A stretch of 43,783 bases of DNA from Limimaricola cinnabarinus LL-001 (GTDB lineage: Bacteria > Pseudomonadota > Alphaproteobacteria > Rhodobacterales > Rhodobacteraceae), in contig NZ_BATB01000030.1 in the NCBI RefSeq assembly GCF_000466965.1, forward strand, positions 1 through 43,783, written 5' to 3'. The first letter of the stretch is position 1. Every line of letters starts with the position of its first letter. Positions 43,779 through 43,783 of the stretch are shown here, piece after piece. Below the pieces are notes generated by a model. It was not told the DNA's origin and did not search any database. It worked only from the letters and a program-made list of their open reading frames with translations. Position numbers and translations under genes: made by a program.

Positions 43779-43783
43779 AAAAA

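Noticed and set aside
1..43783. tRNA, rRNA, CRISPR, insertion sequence or defence island
   Set aside because: No cloverleaf, rRNA-like block, spaced direct repeats or transposase/nuclease gene was seen. The gene content is ordinary core metabolism.

Overview
The window is 43.8 kb of high-GC DNA (roughly two thirds G+C by eye) from an alphaproteobacterium, most likely a member of the Rhodobacterales (Paracoccaceae/Roseobacter group). The reasons are the protein sequences themselves: CobW with a His-rich loop, CbtA/CbtB, DUF1636, DUF482, MnmD, an HWE-family histidine kinase and a Rhodobacterales-like DapA and SmpB. Genes are dense, with many 1-8 bp stop/start overlaps. I see no rRNA, tRNA, CRISPR array, insertion sequence, prophage or integrase. 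This looks like ordinary core chromosome rather than an island.

Layout. 1-1182: 5' part of smc, reading off the left edge. 1360-1565: a cobalamin riboswitch heading cbtB-cbtA (cobalt uptake). 2468-10675: a cobalamin block with DUF1636 divergent from cobW, a GNAT, a small charged protein, cobN, a DUF925 nucleotidyltransferase, an LrgA/LrgB-like membrane pair and cobO. 10686-13800: HWE sensor kinase with a receiver domain, and an acetolactate-synthase-like ThDP enzyme. 13863-16501: FAD oxidoreductase divergent from mnmD (together resembling a split MnmC), then an EamA transporter. 16503-22356: lytic transglycosylase, dapA, smpB, 3-mercaptopyruvate sulfurtransferase and aromatic aminotransferase. 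22564-24933: a tight three-gene operon of small membrane/low-complexity proteins (DUF883-like, holin-III-like, DUF3618). 25040-26784: glnK-amtB. 27084-29438: a class A penicillin-binding protein. 29481-33358: a secreted hypothetical protein divergent from a type I secretion ABC/HlyD pair. 33431-37078: an overlapping run of RidA-like, glycerophosphodiesterase, DUF482, phhB and MscS genes. 37128-43778: peroxiredoxin, ferredoxin-reductase-like flavoprotein, rsmD, map, CinA-N-like protein, GNAT, OmpA-like protein and a cation diffusion facilitator.

How the parts work together. The left third is a cobalt/B12 module. The riboswitch represses cobalt import when B12 is plentiful, CobW and DUF1636 probably handle the metal, CobN is the large cobaltochelatase subunit and CobO adenosylates the corrin. 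CobS/CobT and the other cob genes are not here. The rest is mainly envelope, nitrogen and amino-acid housekeeping.

The strongest anomaly is technical. Seven conserved genes (smc, lrgB twice, cobO, sseA, amtB, a glycerophosphodiesterase and a ferredoxin reductase) are broken by eight single-base losses. Each one is a one-base shortening of a G or C run, and adding the base restores the family sequence exactly. This points to homopolymer undercalls in the read data rather than decay. I did not find a convincing new defence system or mobile element. The most interesting biology is the LrgAB pair inside the B12 cluster, the divergent split-MnmC pair, the three-gene low-complexity membrane operon, an AT-rich rare-codon patch inside phhB, and direct repeats in the glnK leader.
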